This document shows, one piece after another, positions 1 to 7,660 of a DNA stretch of 20,052 nt (its first letter is position 1; each line of letters starts with the position of its first letter). Under the pieces are notes generated by a model. The model saw only the letters and a program-made list of their open reading frames with translations, made no database searches and was not told the origin of the DNA. The DNA is taken from IMG/VR virus record IMGVR_UViG_3300030060_001375, positions 1-20,052 of that record; one strand, written 5' to 3'. Both the position numbers and the translations under genes were made by a program. Origin of the DNA: a virus.

Positions 1-159
1 AGTCTTACCACAACCCGGACCTCCCGACAACAACAGATTTTGCGACTCGTTTGAGTTTACCATTTCCCTGAAGGTATTCTTGATACTATCAGGCAAGATA
101 CACTCATCGATAGTCTTGGGTCGATACTTCTCAACCCATAGGTACTGTTTGTTTTCCAT
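1..159 (-). CDS. 44: Clamp loader large subunit gp44, N-terminal part (cut by window edge)
   Basis: An open frame from ATG at 159 runs off the left edge, giving 53 residues. It starts MENKQYLWVEKYRP, typical of clamp-loader AAA+ ATPases (the W-x-E-K-Y-R-P motif), and ends exactly in a Walker A loop, GGPGCGKT. In T4, gp44 with gp62 uses ATP to load the gp45 clamp on primed DNA. The gene lies 11 bases downstream of gp45, the usual T4-group arrangement. GGAG sits 5 bases before the start. The frame is too short for the ORF list but the two motifs make the assignment firm. The rest of the gene is outside the window. Confidence 0.9.
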   Translation of the reverse strand, partial: MENKQYLWVEKYRPKTIDECILPDSIKNTFREMVNSNESQNLLLSGGPGCGKT

Positions 160-170
160 ATTGTCTCCGT

Positions 171-860
171 TCACGCAGAGTAGCGTGAATCGCTCTCAAG
201 TGCAATCCAATACTTTAGATCCATTCCAGTGTGAGTAAACTGACTCACAACCTTATCCGTAACATCCACACGATAATCACCGGGAAGAAGTTTGAGGTTG
301 TCCACGCGGAACACAAACTCAAAATCACTCTCAACGGCAACTTCACCGAGTTCTACAGAGTAACTGTTAGTGGTGTCATCCTGTCGGTCAAGTGCTACCA
401 TAACGATGGTAGTACCCTCACTGCGAACAACCAGATCTGGAAGTTGCATTACAGAAGAAGCACGGGTAATTTCATTGAGTGCATCCTGTGTAAGATCAAA
501 GGATACGACCGGCTCAGGCATCACAATATCCTTAGTAGGAACCGTGAGTAGACGAGGTTCGCTGTAGTAGTAGTTCACCGAAGAACCACCCTCACCCGAG
601 ATGGTCACTGATCGTTCACCAAATTCAAAAGATGGTGCATTGAACAGGGACGCAGTTCCGAGAAACTTGTTGAGATCCCAGATACCAAACTCAGTATCAA
701 AGTTCTCAGGTACAGTAGCAACTGCCATAATGTTCTTGACAGGTGAGATCGTCTTGATCACATCACCCGGCTTGACTAGGATGTTGCTGTTGATTGAAGC
801 AAAGTTCTTGAGCAGATCGAGTGTCTGCTTAGACATGCTAGTTCCAGTAGTTGTTGTCAT
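171..860 (-). CDS. 45: Sliding clamp gp45 (DNA polymerase processivity factor)
   Basis: A 229-residue protein, against about 228 in T4 gp45. The N-terminal segment SKQTLDLLKNFASINSNIL closely parallels the T4 clamp start (LSKDTTALLKNFATINS). In T4 the trimeric ring tethers polymerase gp43 to DNA and also carries the late transcription factors gp55 and gp33, so it couples replication to late gene expression. AAGGAG at 871-876, 10 bases upstream, supports ATG 860. The ATG at codon 9 (836) would align better with T4 and remains an alternative. Flanked by clamp loader gp44 downstream and a small basic protein upstream. Confidence 0.93.
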   Translation of the reverse strand: MTTTTGTSMSKQTLDLLKNFASINSNILVKPGDVIKTISPVKNIMAVATVPENFDTEFGIWDLNKFLGTASLFNAPSFEFGERSVTISGEGGSSVNYYYSEPRLLTVPTKDIVMPEPVVSFDLTQDALNEITRASSVMQLPDLVVRSEGTTIVMVALDRQDDTTNSYSVELGEVAVESDFEFVFRVDNLKLLPGDYRVDVTDKVVSQFTHTGMDLKYWIALESDSRYSA

Positions 861-883
861 AACAAAAAATCTCCTTGAAGTTC

Positions 884-1063
884 CTAACCATAATACTCTT
901 CATAATCATCAAAGTCAACATTTCCTCGCTTCAATTCTCGAATTATTTCATTCGATCTCTTTCGTTGAGATTTACCTTTCTCCTTCTGAGCCTTTCGCTC
1001 AGACTTGCGAGCCTCGTAGTCGTCTGCTACAAATTTCTTGAATCGCTTGTTGCCCTTCTTCAT
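884..1063 (-). CDS. Small basic protein of 59 residues, unassigned, next to the clamp gene
   Basis: ATG 1063 to TAG 884-886 encodes 59 residues. The first two thirds are very rich in Lys/Arg (MKKGNKRFKKF..., then KSERKAQKEKGKSQRKR), and the tail is acidic and aromatic, ending VDFDDYEEYYG. GAGGA lies 7 bases before the start, and the start directly abuts the RNase H stop (TGA-ATG), so it is translationally linked. I do not recognise a family. The architecture, a basic body plus a short hydrophobic-acidic tail, recalls small T4 proteins that bind the clamp through their C-terminus (gp33 and gp55), but the tail is not a clear match. Position beside gp45 is the only other support for that idea. 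Confidence 0.75.
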   Translation of the reverse strand: MKKGNKRFKKFVADDYEARKSERKAQKEKGKSQRKRSNEIIRELKRGNVDFDDYEEYYG

Positions 1064-1909
1064 TCAAAATTCCTCGATATGCTCCATGAGATTCTTCAGT
1101 CGTTTTGTAACGAAGTAATTGAACAGTTTAGAACGGTGACCATTGATAGGCTTATCCCATTCTCGTTCAATATCAGAAACAAGCCACTCAGGAATCTTTT
1201 CAAAATCGATCATGCTTTGATTGCGATCCCAATTACTCTCAAGACCTTTAGGCGCCTCTCCAAAGGCAAGGTCTTCGTGAATTGAGTTCATCATCTTTTG
1301 CGTGAGACGCTTTTGTCTCTTGTCGGGATCGACGAATGTGTCGGAATCAGAAAGGATATTGGGAATACCATCGGAGGAATCACCACGGATAATATGTTCC
1401 TTTAGGAATGCCTCGGGATCCTTGCAGGTCAGTTTCTTCTTTGTCCGTGGACTAAACTGTTCGATATTAGGATATCGTTGTAGTTGCTGAAAGTCCTTGT
1501 CCGAAGAGATAATCATGATCTTCTCTTCAGTATGATACCTCTTTGCGAGATAGGCGATGATATCATCTGCCTCTGCTCGGGGAACAAGCATAACCTTATA
1601 CGGAAAGGTCTCTGTGATCTCTTCACGAATATCTCTAATGGTAGAGAAAACAGAACCCCAATCAAAGTCAGATTGACTCTGCTTCATTTTCCTAGGCTTC
1701 TTGTAGTGTTCAAAGATGTCTTTACGCCAGTAATTACCAGCATCGAACGTCAATACCACATTCCCATAAGAATCACCAAACTGTTTTCGGATGATTCGGA
1801 GATTGTTTAGTGTCACATGACGAACCAGATCTTCGCTGATCTCATCAGTGTTCTTGGTCATTGCGAAGATGTTGGACAATACCACTTGGTGCATGTCAAC
1901 TAAAATCAT
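1064..1909 (-). CDS. rnh: RNase H, FEN-family 5'-3' exonuclease (T4 rnh type)
   Basis: 281 residues, against 305 in T4. In T4 this enzyme removes RNA primers and adjacent DNA from lagging strands. Acidic metal-site candidates are visible in order: D5 (ILVDMHQ), D56 (LTFDAG), E113/D115/D116 (RAEADD), D137/D139 (SSDKDF) and D177/D180 in the helix-three-turn-helix (RGDSSDGIPN). The YWRKDIFEHYKK segment and the end, IEEF, also parallel T4 RNase H (YWRRDFAYYYKK, INEF). The start overlaps the stop of the upstream gene as ATGA (1906-1909). No good Shine-Dalgarno is seen, so it probably depends on translational coupling. Confidence 0.93.
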   Translation of the reverse strand: MILVDMHQVVLSNIFAMTKNTDEISEDLVRHVTLNNLRIIRKQFGDSYGNVVLTFDAGNYWRKDIFEHYKKPRKMKQSQSDFDWGSVFSTIRDIREEITETFPYKVMLVPRAEADDIIAYLAKRYHTEEKIMIISSDKDFQQLQRYPNIEQFSPRTKKKLTCKDPEAFLKEHIIRGDSSDGIPNILSDSDTFVDPDKRQKRLTQKMMNSIHEDLAFGEAPKGLESNWDRNQSMIDFEKIPEWLVSDIEREWDKPINGHRSKLFNYFVTKRLKNLMEHIEEF

Positions 1910-2394
1910 TTTGTTTTCGCTTTCTTAGTTCGCTTCTTTTTGGTTTTCTTCAACTGAGAAGCCTTGTGTTTGGATCTTGCCAGATCACATGCATTCTTCG
2001 CTGCCATCAAATACATGTCTGCATGACCTCTCATGTATTCACGATCTTCTTTCTTGGAGTTACCTCTTTCAAGGAACTCCCTTTCTACAAGCCATTCATG
2101 CTTGATCTCATCACCCCATCGGATTTGGACACGAAGATCCTTCTTGGGAATGAACGTAGGATACTCGGTAGCATCTGCTCGCTTGTATACTTTCAGTTTG
2201 AAGTTTCTGTGAATGAACGCAAGACCTTCTTCCAGATATCGCTGATACGACATTGAGGATTGAGGGTTGATACCGCTAACGAATGGTCCATCAGGGAAGT
2301 TTGATGGACCCTGCCACGAAGGGTACTTCGGTGCAGTTCGTTTAGCGGCTTTCTTCTTGGTTCGCTTTTTACGAGTAGTCTTTTTCTTGCTCAT
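1906..2394 (-). CDS. Unassigned 162-residue protein with lysine-rich tails at both ends
   Basis: No family recognised. The first 18 residues (SKKKTTRKKRTKKKAAKR) and the last 14 (KKTKKKRTKKAKTK) are almost purely basic and resemble histone or ribosomal-protein tails. Between them is a soluble, mixed domain with aromatic and charged residues (PSWQGPSNFPDGPFVSG; IRWGDEIKHEWLVEREFLERG). There is no signal peptide or membrane segment. The tails suggest nucleic-acid binding, which is inference only. It overlaps RNase H by ATGA, so the two are likely made together. No clear Shine-Dalgarno precedes ATG 2394, and the gap to the gene upstream is 25 bases. Confidence 0.8.
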   Translation of the reverse strand: MSKKKTTRKKRTKKKAAKRTAPKYPSWQGPSNFPDGPFVSGINPQSSMSYQRYLEEGLAFIHRNFKLKVYKRADATEYPTFIPKKDLRVQIRWGDEIKHEWLVEREFLERGNSKKEDREYMRGHADMYLMAAKNACDLARSKHKASQLKKTKKKRTKKAKTK

Positions 2395-2419
2395 GACTAA
2401 TAGTGTATCATGTCTTGGG

Positions 2420-3196
2420 TCAGTTTACAACCCATTCTGAATAAACTTCCTGTCTATCTCCCCTGTCGAGAGGAAACCTGTATACAATTCGCCTAATTCC
2501 AAATGCATTATCCTGAAGACACTTTAGTCTTCTTCCCTTGGTCATGTCTTTCAATGGCTTCATATCTGTGTTTCTTCTCTCTTCGTGAATAGCCACTAGA
2601 AGATTTTCATTGTCCTCCCAGCCTATTATGTCTTCGTATGGGCAAGTGAGTCTATCGCCTTTTTCATAATAGGGAAGGATCATTGGATCATTGAAGTTGA
2701 AAAATCTAACCTCTCGATATTCCGCCAGTTCAGTATGTTTTGTTTTTACTGAACCTTCGATTGCAAGGGTCTCCCCATTTGGGGAAAGATGAAACTTCTG
2801 CCATGAGAACTCCATTTCTCTTTGAGCCTTTTCGGAAACGAACTCAGTTCGGTCTCCAGTATCAAGTCGGAAGATTGTTTGCGATTGGTAATCTTCGGCA
2901 CAGAGTAGATAGTCATGACCATCTATGTGATCTTCTACAAACAAGAATGGAAATTTTTCCCCATTCCTTTTGATGTTTGCAATGACCTTATTACCCTTCT
3001 TGATTTTTGCAAGAGTGTATGCAAAGAATCGATCATCGTGCTTGAATACAACAGGCAATATTTCAATCTTATATTTACCTGAATCGGAGGGGTATATCTT
3101 CTTTTTGTCGTGTAGGTACTTACCTTTTTGAAAAACGGTTTCTACTTTTCTTCTGTGAGTTTTGTACCAGTCTTGACGAGTATGGTTTTCGTTCAT
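2420..3196 (-). CDS. Unassigned 258-residue protein with a beta-propeller-like segment
   Basis: No named family recognised. A strong ribosome site (AAGGAGG) precedes ATG 3196. The middle contains HLSPNGETLAIEG, close to the S-P-D/N-G-x-x-L-A turn of WD40/TolB-type beta-propeller blades, preceded by DYLLCAEDYQSQTIFRLDTGD and followed by another strand-rich stretch (GWEDNENLLVAIHEE). This suggests one to three propeller-like blades or a related all-beta repeat fold. The N-terminus is basic (QDWYKTHRRKVET). No signal peptide or membrane helix. It lies 45 bases downstream of glutamine synthetase and 25 bases before the lysine-rich protein, inside the accessory block. A role as a protein-interaction module is inference. 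Confidence 0.75.
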   Translation of the reverse strand: MNENHTRQDWYKTHRRKVETVFQKGKYLHDKKKIYPSDSGKYKIEILPVVFKHDDRFFAYTLAKIKKGNKVIANIKRNGEKFPFLFVEDHIDGHDYLLCAEDYQSQTIFRLDTGDRTEFVSEKAQREMEFSWQKFHLSPNGETLAIEGSVKTKHTELAEYREVRFFNFNDPMILPYYEKGDRLTCPYEDIIGWEDNENLLVAIHEERRNTDMKPLKDMTKGRRLKCLQDNAFGIRRIVYRFPLDRGDRQEVYSEWVVN

Positions 3197-3241
3197 CGAA
3201 AATCCTCCTTTGAATTTACCTCCATTATGTCATCATCGTAT

Positions 3242-4363
3242 TCAGATCACTTCAGCGGCTTGCCTCTTTTCCTCGTATGAGTTTTCAAGGGCATTTACTA
3301 CGAAAGCGTATGTTTCGTATGGGTCCATGTTCGCCGCGGGGCGACGGTCTTCGAGATGACCTTTCCATCCGTTACGAACTGTGAACATAGGGATTCTGAC
3401 TGATGCTGTACGGTCACCGTTTCCCCATGTGAATTTCTTGTAGTGTTGAGTTTCACACTTACCTGTAAGTCTTTCTTCGTTACCCTCACCATATACCTTC
3501 ATGGCATTTTTATGAGTATCTCGGAGTTTCATTACAAGATCATTCATGAAGTTTGCTCCACCCTCTTTTCGCATCATGTCGGTGCTGAAGTTGATGTGAC
3601 AACCAGAACCATTCCAACCGGGACCAAGTGGTTTTGGAGAGAAATCAACAGCAACTCCTGCCTTTTCTGCAAGACGCTGGAGTAGGTATCTACTCATCCA
3701 AAGATCGTCTGCCGCCTCAAGTGGTTCGGTGGGTGATAGTTGGTATTCCCACTGAGCCGGTGCAACTTCGGCATTCGTACCACAAAGTGGAAGTCGCATC
3801 ATCTGACAGATTGTTGCGTGCATCTCTACCAACTCTCTACCGGAGATGAGACCACCAGAACCACAGTAATATCTACCCTGCTCTTCCGAATTATCGTCAA
3901 AGTCCAGAGGAGTTCCCTTCTTGTCTGTAACAAAATACTCCTGCTCAGGTGCAAACCAATACCCCTCAAGATTACCTTGAATAGCCTCTCGGAGTCCTGC
4001 TCTGGTATTAGTTTCAAGGGGTTCTGGAACTGTGTCCATTGTCATTGATTCACACAAAACGAAGAACGATGGCATGTCTGTTTCTTCGAGCGGGTTCGCG
4101 TACACACGCACAGGGTTCAGAAGGACATCGCTGTTGTCAACTTCTGCTTGACCTGTACTAGATCCATCGTAGGACCACTGCGGACACTTAGATAGTACTG
4201 AATCGCGGGACAGACCTGCATTGGTGTCCAACTTCCAGTTTTCATAACGTACCTTGCTTCTCAGGTTTTTAGTAGTATGACCATCTAGCCACACATACTC
4301 CAGACGGATCATCATATCCTGAATTGCGTTCATTTGAATTTGCGGTTGTAGACCTTCACTCAT
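3242..4363 (-). CDS. Glutamine synthetase, type II (GlnII/eukaryotic-like)
   Basis: 373 residues, full length for GSII (usually about 340-370). The family joins glutamate and ammonia to glutamine using ATP. Motifs in order: LEYVWLDG (21-28), WSYDGSSTGQAEVDNSD (63-79), WFAPEQEYF (136-144, metal-binding Glu), YYCGSGG (165-171), GTNAEVAPAQWEYQ (195-208), DFSPKPLGPGWNGSGCHINFST (240-261), NEERLTG (295-301), DRTASVRIP (317-325), DRRPAANMDPYE (339-350). All point to GSII, not the GSI of most bacteria. The oddity is GKCET where GSII usually has G-x-HET. The start is 4 bases after the methyltransferase stop, with GAGG just upstream. GSII lacks the adenylylated loop of GSI, so host GlnE control should not apply. 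Catalytic activity is likely but unproven. Confidence 0.95.
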   Translation of the reverse strand: MSEGLQPQIQMNAIQDMMIRLEYVWLDGHTTKNLRSKVRYENWKLDTNAGLSRDSVLSKCPQWSYDGSSTGQAEVDNSDVLLNPVRVYANPLEETDMPSFFVLCESMTMDTVPEPLETNTRAGLREAIQGNLEGYWFAPEQEYFVTDKKGTPLDFDDNSEEQGRYYCGSGGLISGRELVEMHATICQMMRLPLCGTNAEVAPAQWEYQLSPTEPLEAADDLWMSRYLLQRLAEKAGVAVDFSPKPLGPGWNGSGCHINFSTDMMRKEGGANFMNDLVMKLRDTHKNAMKVYGEGNEERLTGKCETQHYKKFTWGNGDRTASVRIPMFTVRNGWKGHLEDRRPAANMDPYETYAFVVNALENSYEEKRQAAEVI

Positions 4364-4367
4364 AGTT

Positions 4368-5948
4368 TTACCTCACTTTTTTGAATACGAAAATGGGTTC
4401 GTACTTCTGATAATCCCCATTCACTTGACAGTAGTTTTTGCATAGCGGTTTTCCATCTTCTCCAACTCTATTTTGACCCGGCATTCCTTCCATCCGCATC
4501 TTGAGAGTATAGAGATACTTCAATCCATTCTGTTCTGCTATATTTATAGAATCTTGTTCGAGCGGAAGGTAATTTCCTCGATTTAGTATGTCTGCAATAT
4601 TCCAAATCATATAGCCGTTAGGACGTAACCACTCTGCGATTGTTTCGATTGTAGGTTGAAGAAATCCATCCCTCCAAGATTCATACGACGATCCATGCTT
4701 CTTGTAAGATTGGTTTTCGTCTTCTGAGTATGCCTCTCGATTGAAATAAGGTGGGGATGTAAATGCCACACTGATCTCACCTTTATGTTGTTGAAACTCT
4801 GGATCGTGCTGGATCACCTCAGAACCAAGTTGGTGGATCTCAAATGTGTTTGTCTCGGGAAACAAACCACAACCACGATACGTCTTAGTGTTGTAGAAGT
4901 CTGCAATATCGGCATACTTAGATCTACCATCGTAGAAGTTGTCGGGATTGGGATCAGTTCCAATATAGTGAATCTTTCTATCGTCCTTTGCAGACATCGC
5001 ACCAAGAATGCGACCACCCCACCCGGCAGAAGGATCGTAGATTTTGATTACTTCATCATCCTTGAACTCCTCGGTGTATCTGTCCCAAATATACTTCGCG
5101 GTCATCGGGGGGAAGTTGACCGCAGGTTGGATGTAACCGATTCGGAAAGCGGCGAACCCCTTTGGAAAAATGCGATTACCCTTTTTGTACAGACGCACGC
5201 TGTATACACGGTCATCCGGCATATCGTTTATATCAAATGTGGAATGATGTCGATACTCCAGAATACCATCGTGCTTCAATGATACCACTTGCTCTTTGGT
5301 TAGTTGGAGAATGTTTGAGTGGTCTACTTGATTGTAGCCGCTATTCATTCCCTCTTTGATTTTGACCTGCTCCAACATGAAGTCATGGTTTCCAAAGATT
5401 TCACGATTAGATCTGACTGTACGAACATATTCTGCCGCGTCTTCGCAATCAATCAACGAAGTTTTCTTATTGTTCTTGATGCACGATGGTGCGTGAAGGT
5501 ACATCGAATCTCTCTTGAAGTGACGATTACACCCCTTGATCATCCGCTCCTTGAATCTGTCGTCGGCAAAAAGATCGTAGATAGAGTATCCGGTATCCTT
5601 TTCCGTGTAGTTGATGCGGACCTTGTACATGTTTGGAAACCACTGATCAGCCTCAACACCAAGTTTGCTTGTGTTGACAATCACATCATCCTCTACATCT
5701 GACAATTCATCAGTGAAGGTGAACTTGTGGATTGGGTAAGAACACATCTTGTTCCACTGGTCAATGATGTCACGATCCTCCTTACCTCTTCGTGGAGGAA
5801 CGTCTTCATTATCCCACACATCGACTACAGTCTTCCTAAGATTTACGACCCACTCTTCAAACCTAGTAGAATCCATCTCCAACAGTTCCTCGAACATAAC
5901 ATTGATGTCCGAGTCTATTAGGTGTGTGTTTTTTCCATAGTGAGTCAT
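4368..5948 (-). CDS. SAM-dependent amino-methyltransferase with SPPY motif and large N-terminal region
   Basis: 526 residues. The C-terminal half is a Rossmann methyltransferase: motif I DPSAGWGGR (305-313), an acidic motif II-like GTDPNP (330-335), and catalytic motif IV TSPPYFNRE (398-406), the S/D-P-P-Y signature of enzymes that methylate exocyclic amino groups (N4-cytosine or N6-adenine in DNA). It ends with EPIFVFKK, common in such enzymes. Motif order I to IV without a long insert is gamma-like. Residues 1 to about 270 match nothing I know and may recognise the target. No restriction enzyme is adjacent, so a lone modification enzyme or an RNA/protein target is possible. The start overlaps the gp46 stop (TAATG), with AGGA 7 bases upstream. 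Confidence 0.85.
   Translation of the reverse strand: MTHYGKNTHLIDSDINVMFEELLEMDSTRFEEWVVNLRKTVVDVWDNEDVPPRRGKEDRDIIDQWNKMCSYPIHKFTFTDELSDVEDDVIVNTSKLGVEADQWFPNMYKVRINYTEKDTGYSIYDLFADDRFKERMIKGCNRHFKRDSMYLHAPSCIKNNKKTSLIDCEDAAEYVRTVRSNREIFGNHDFMLEQVKIKEGMNSGYNQVDHSNILQLTKEQVVSLKHDGILEYRHHSTFDINDMPDDRVYSVRLYKKGNRIFPKGFAAFRIGYIQPAVNFPPMTAKYIWDRYTEEFKDDEVIKIYDPSAGWGGRILGAMSAKDDRKIHYIGTDPNPDNFYDGRSKYADIADFYNTKTYRGCGLFPETNTFEIHQLGSEVIQHDPEFQQHKGEISVAFTSPPYFNREAYSEDENQSYKKHGSSYESWRDGFLQPTIETIAEWLRPNGYMIWNIADILNRGNYLPLEQDSINIAEQNGLKYLYTLKMRMEGMPGQNRVGEDGKPLCKNYCQVNGDYQKYEPIFVFKKVR
4541..4548 (-). promoter_or_regulatory. Candidate T4-type late promoter box inside the methyltransferase gene, upstream of glutamine synthetase
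   Basis: On the minus strand the eight bases read TATAAATA, the exact T4 late promoter -10 box used by gp55. Initiation would fall near 4535 and give a leader of about 170 bases before the glutamine synthetase start. It lies inside coding sequence (codons for S-I-N-I), so chance occurrence is quite possible. Confidence 0.35.
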
Positions 5949-7660
5949 TACGAAATCCTACTGAAGTTGTTCTTTTTCTCAAACCGAATAGTCCCATCGA
6001 ACTTATCGTGCAACTGGTCTGACTTGTGACTGATCACAAAGATGTTGTTGTTCTTTCCAAACCCCTTGAGGATCTTCAAGAACTCATCTGTACCAACCGC
6101 ATCAAGACTAGAGTCAAACACTTCGTCTAGAATCAATAGATTACAGTTGGTACTGTTGCGTAGTGTAGCAACTTCTCTCCATGCAAGCAAGAGAGAAAGG
6201 TCGATTCTTAGTCTTTCACCTTCACTGAAATTGTGATAAGAAAACTCGTCCCGATGCCTACTCTTGATAGTCTCGTTGAAGTTTTCGTCCAACTCAAATG
6301 TAACAAAGAACTCCATACTCTTGAGATACTGATTGATTAGCCTATTCATGATAGGCAAATAGTGCTTGATGATTTTTGCCTTGATCCCTGTGTCTTTGAG
6401 TAACAGAGAGGCGATCTCGTAGTTGTTCTTATCCTTCAGAAGACTCATTCGCTCGCATACAAGATCCTTGCCTTCGATTGCAAGTTTCTTCATCTCGTCT
6501 TTATCATCTTCTATCTTTCCTCGGTCGGATGTTGTACGCTCAATGTCCGTTTTGAGTTTAGCGATGTACTTCTTTGAAGATGAGACAATACCCCGGCGGG
6601 TTCTGATTTCTTCTTCAAACACTCGAACCGCAGACAATACTTTCTCGATCTCTTCCAGTCTTGTAGAAGCACCGTCTAGTTTATCTTGTAGAGCCTCTTG
6701 CTCTTTATCTTGCTTATCGATAGTCTCTTTCAACCCATCGATCATTTTGTCCTTGTGTTCGGAGTCAATTTTCTGAGAACAAGCGGGACATATATCATTC
6801 TTCTCATAGAACTCTACTGATTCTTTGATTGTCTTATTGTCTCTTTTTGAGTCTCTGATTGATGCCTTCGTGTCGGTAATCTCCGTCTGTACTTCCGCCT
6901 TACCTTGACTAACTTCGAGTAGTTTTTCAATTTTGCCCTCTATGGTTTGAATTTCTTCTTCGATTCGCTCGATGTCTTTTCGACTACTTTCGATTTCTGT
7001 TTTGTGTGCCTCTATTGCATCATCAGACCTCGACTGAATGTCCTTGATCAACTTTTCTTGTGTTTCGATCTTTGTTCGTACAATATCTACCTTGTAGTCA
7101 ATGTCTTTCATACTGTCTTTAGACTGAGAAAGTCTAGACTTGATGATAGCGTTCATCGCAGAGAAGATATCGATATCCAAAAGAGTTTCAACAACTGCAC
7201 GGCGATCGGCAGTAGACAACTTCATAAACGGAACATAGTTCGATGATCCCAGAACAATTACCTGACAAAATGAACGATAAGACATTTTGAGGATCTGCTC
7301 CTCAAGCATCGACTGGTAATCTTTGGAGTTCGAGTTTTGATCCACCATTTTTCCGTTTTTGAAAATCTCAAACACTTTAGGTTTGTGACCTCGACGGACT
7401 AAGTATTCGTTTTCGCCAATTTCAAAACCAATCTCTACGATGCAGTCTTTATCGTTTACACTATTGATAAGTTGAGGGATATTCGTCCCTCGAAACGACT
7501 TACCAAACAGACAGTATGTAAGTGCATCCAATATCGTTGATTTACCTGCACCATTATCACCTGCGATCAGTGTAGTTGGTCGTTTGGTAATATCGATTGA
7601 GGTAAAGTAGTTACCTGTGCTAAGGAAGTTCTTCCATCTGATTGCTTTGAAGGTAATCAT
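5948..7660 (-). CDS. 46: Recombination nuclease ATPase subunit gp46 (Rad50/SbcC family)
   Basis: 570 residues from ATG 7660 (T4 gp46 about 560). With gp47 it forms the Mre11-Rad50-like complex that resects ends for recombination-dependent replication. Seen: Walker A GDNGAGKST (34-42), Q-loop region near SFCQVIVLGSS, long coiled coils broken by a CPAC zinc hook (291-294), ABC signature-like FSEGERLRIDLSLLL, and Walker B NLLILDEVFDSSLD, then a switch His in FVISHK. A frame extension to a GTG at 7690 adds 10 residues, but ATG 7660 forms an ATGA overlap with the gene upstream and has AAGGAG within range. The coiled coil is short, as in other phage gp46 proteins. Confidence 0.95.
   Translation of the reverse strand: MITFKAIRWKNFLSTGNYFTSIDITKRPTTLIAGDNGAGKSTILDALTYCLFGKSFRGTNIPQLINSVNDKDCIVEIGFEIGENEYLVRRGHKPKVFEIFKNGKMVDQNSNSKDYQSMLEEQILKMSYRSFCQVIVLGSSNYVPFMKLSTADRRAVVETLLDIDIFSAMNAIIKSRLSQSKDSMKDIDYKVDIVRTKIETQEKLIKDIQSRSDDAIEAHKTEIESSRKDIERIEEEIQTIEGKIEKLLEVSQGKAEVQTEITDTKASIRDSKRDNKTIKESVEFYEKNDICPACSQKIDSEHKDKMIDGLKETIDKQDKEQEALQDKLDGASTRLEEIEKVLSAVRVFEEEIRTRRGIVSSSKKYIAKLKTDIERTTSDRGKIEDDKDEMKKLAIEGKDLVCERMSLLKDKNNYEIASLLLKDTGIKAKIIKHYLPIMNRLINQYLKSMEFFVTFELDENFNETIKSRHRDEFSYHNFSEGERLRIDLSLLLAWREVATLRNSTNCNLLILDEVFDSSLDAVGTDEFLKILKGFGKNNNIFVISHKSDQLHDKFDGTIRFEKKNNFSRIS

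Noticed and set aside
601-1041. 146-codon plus-strand open frame
   Set aside because: Lies opposite gp45 and the 59-residue gene; no family resemblance or suitable start context. All supported genes are on the minus strand.
4785-5282. 165-codon plus-strand open frame
   Set aside because: Antisense shadow of the methyltransferase; the minus frame carries clear motifs there.
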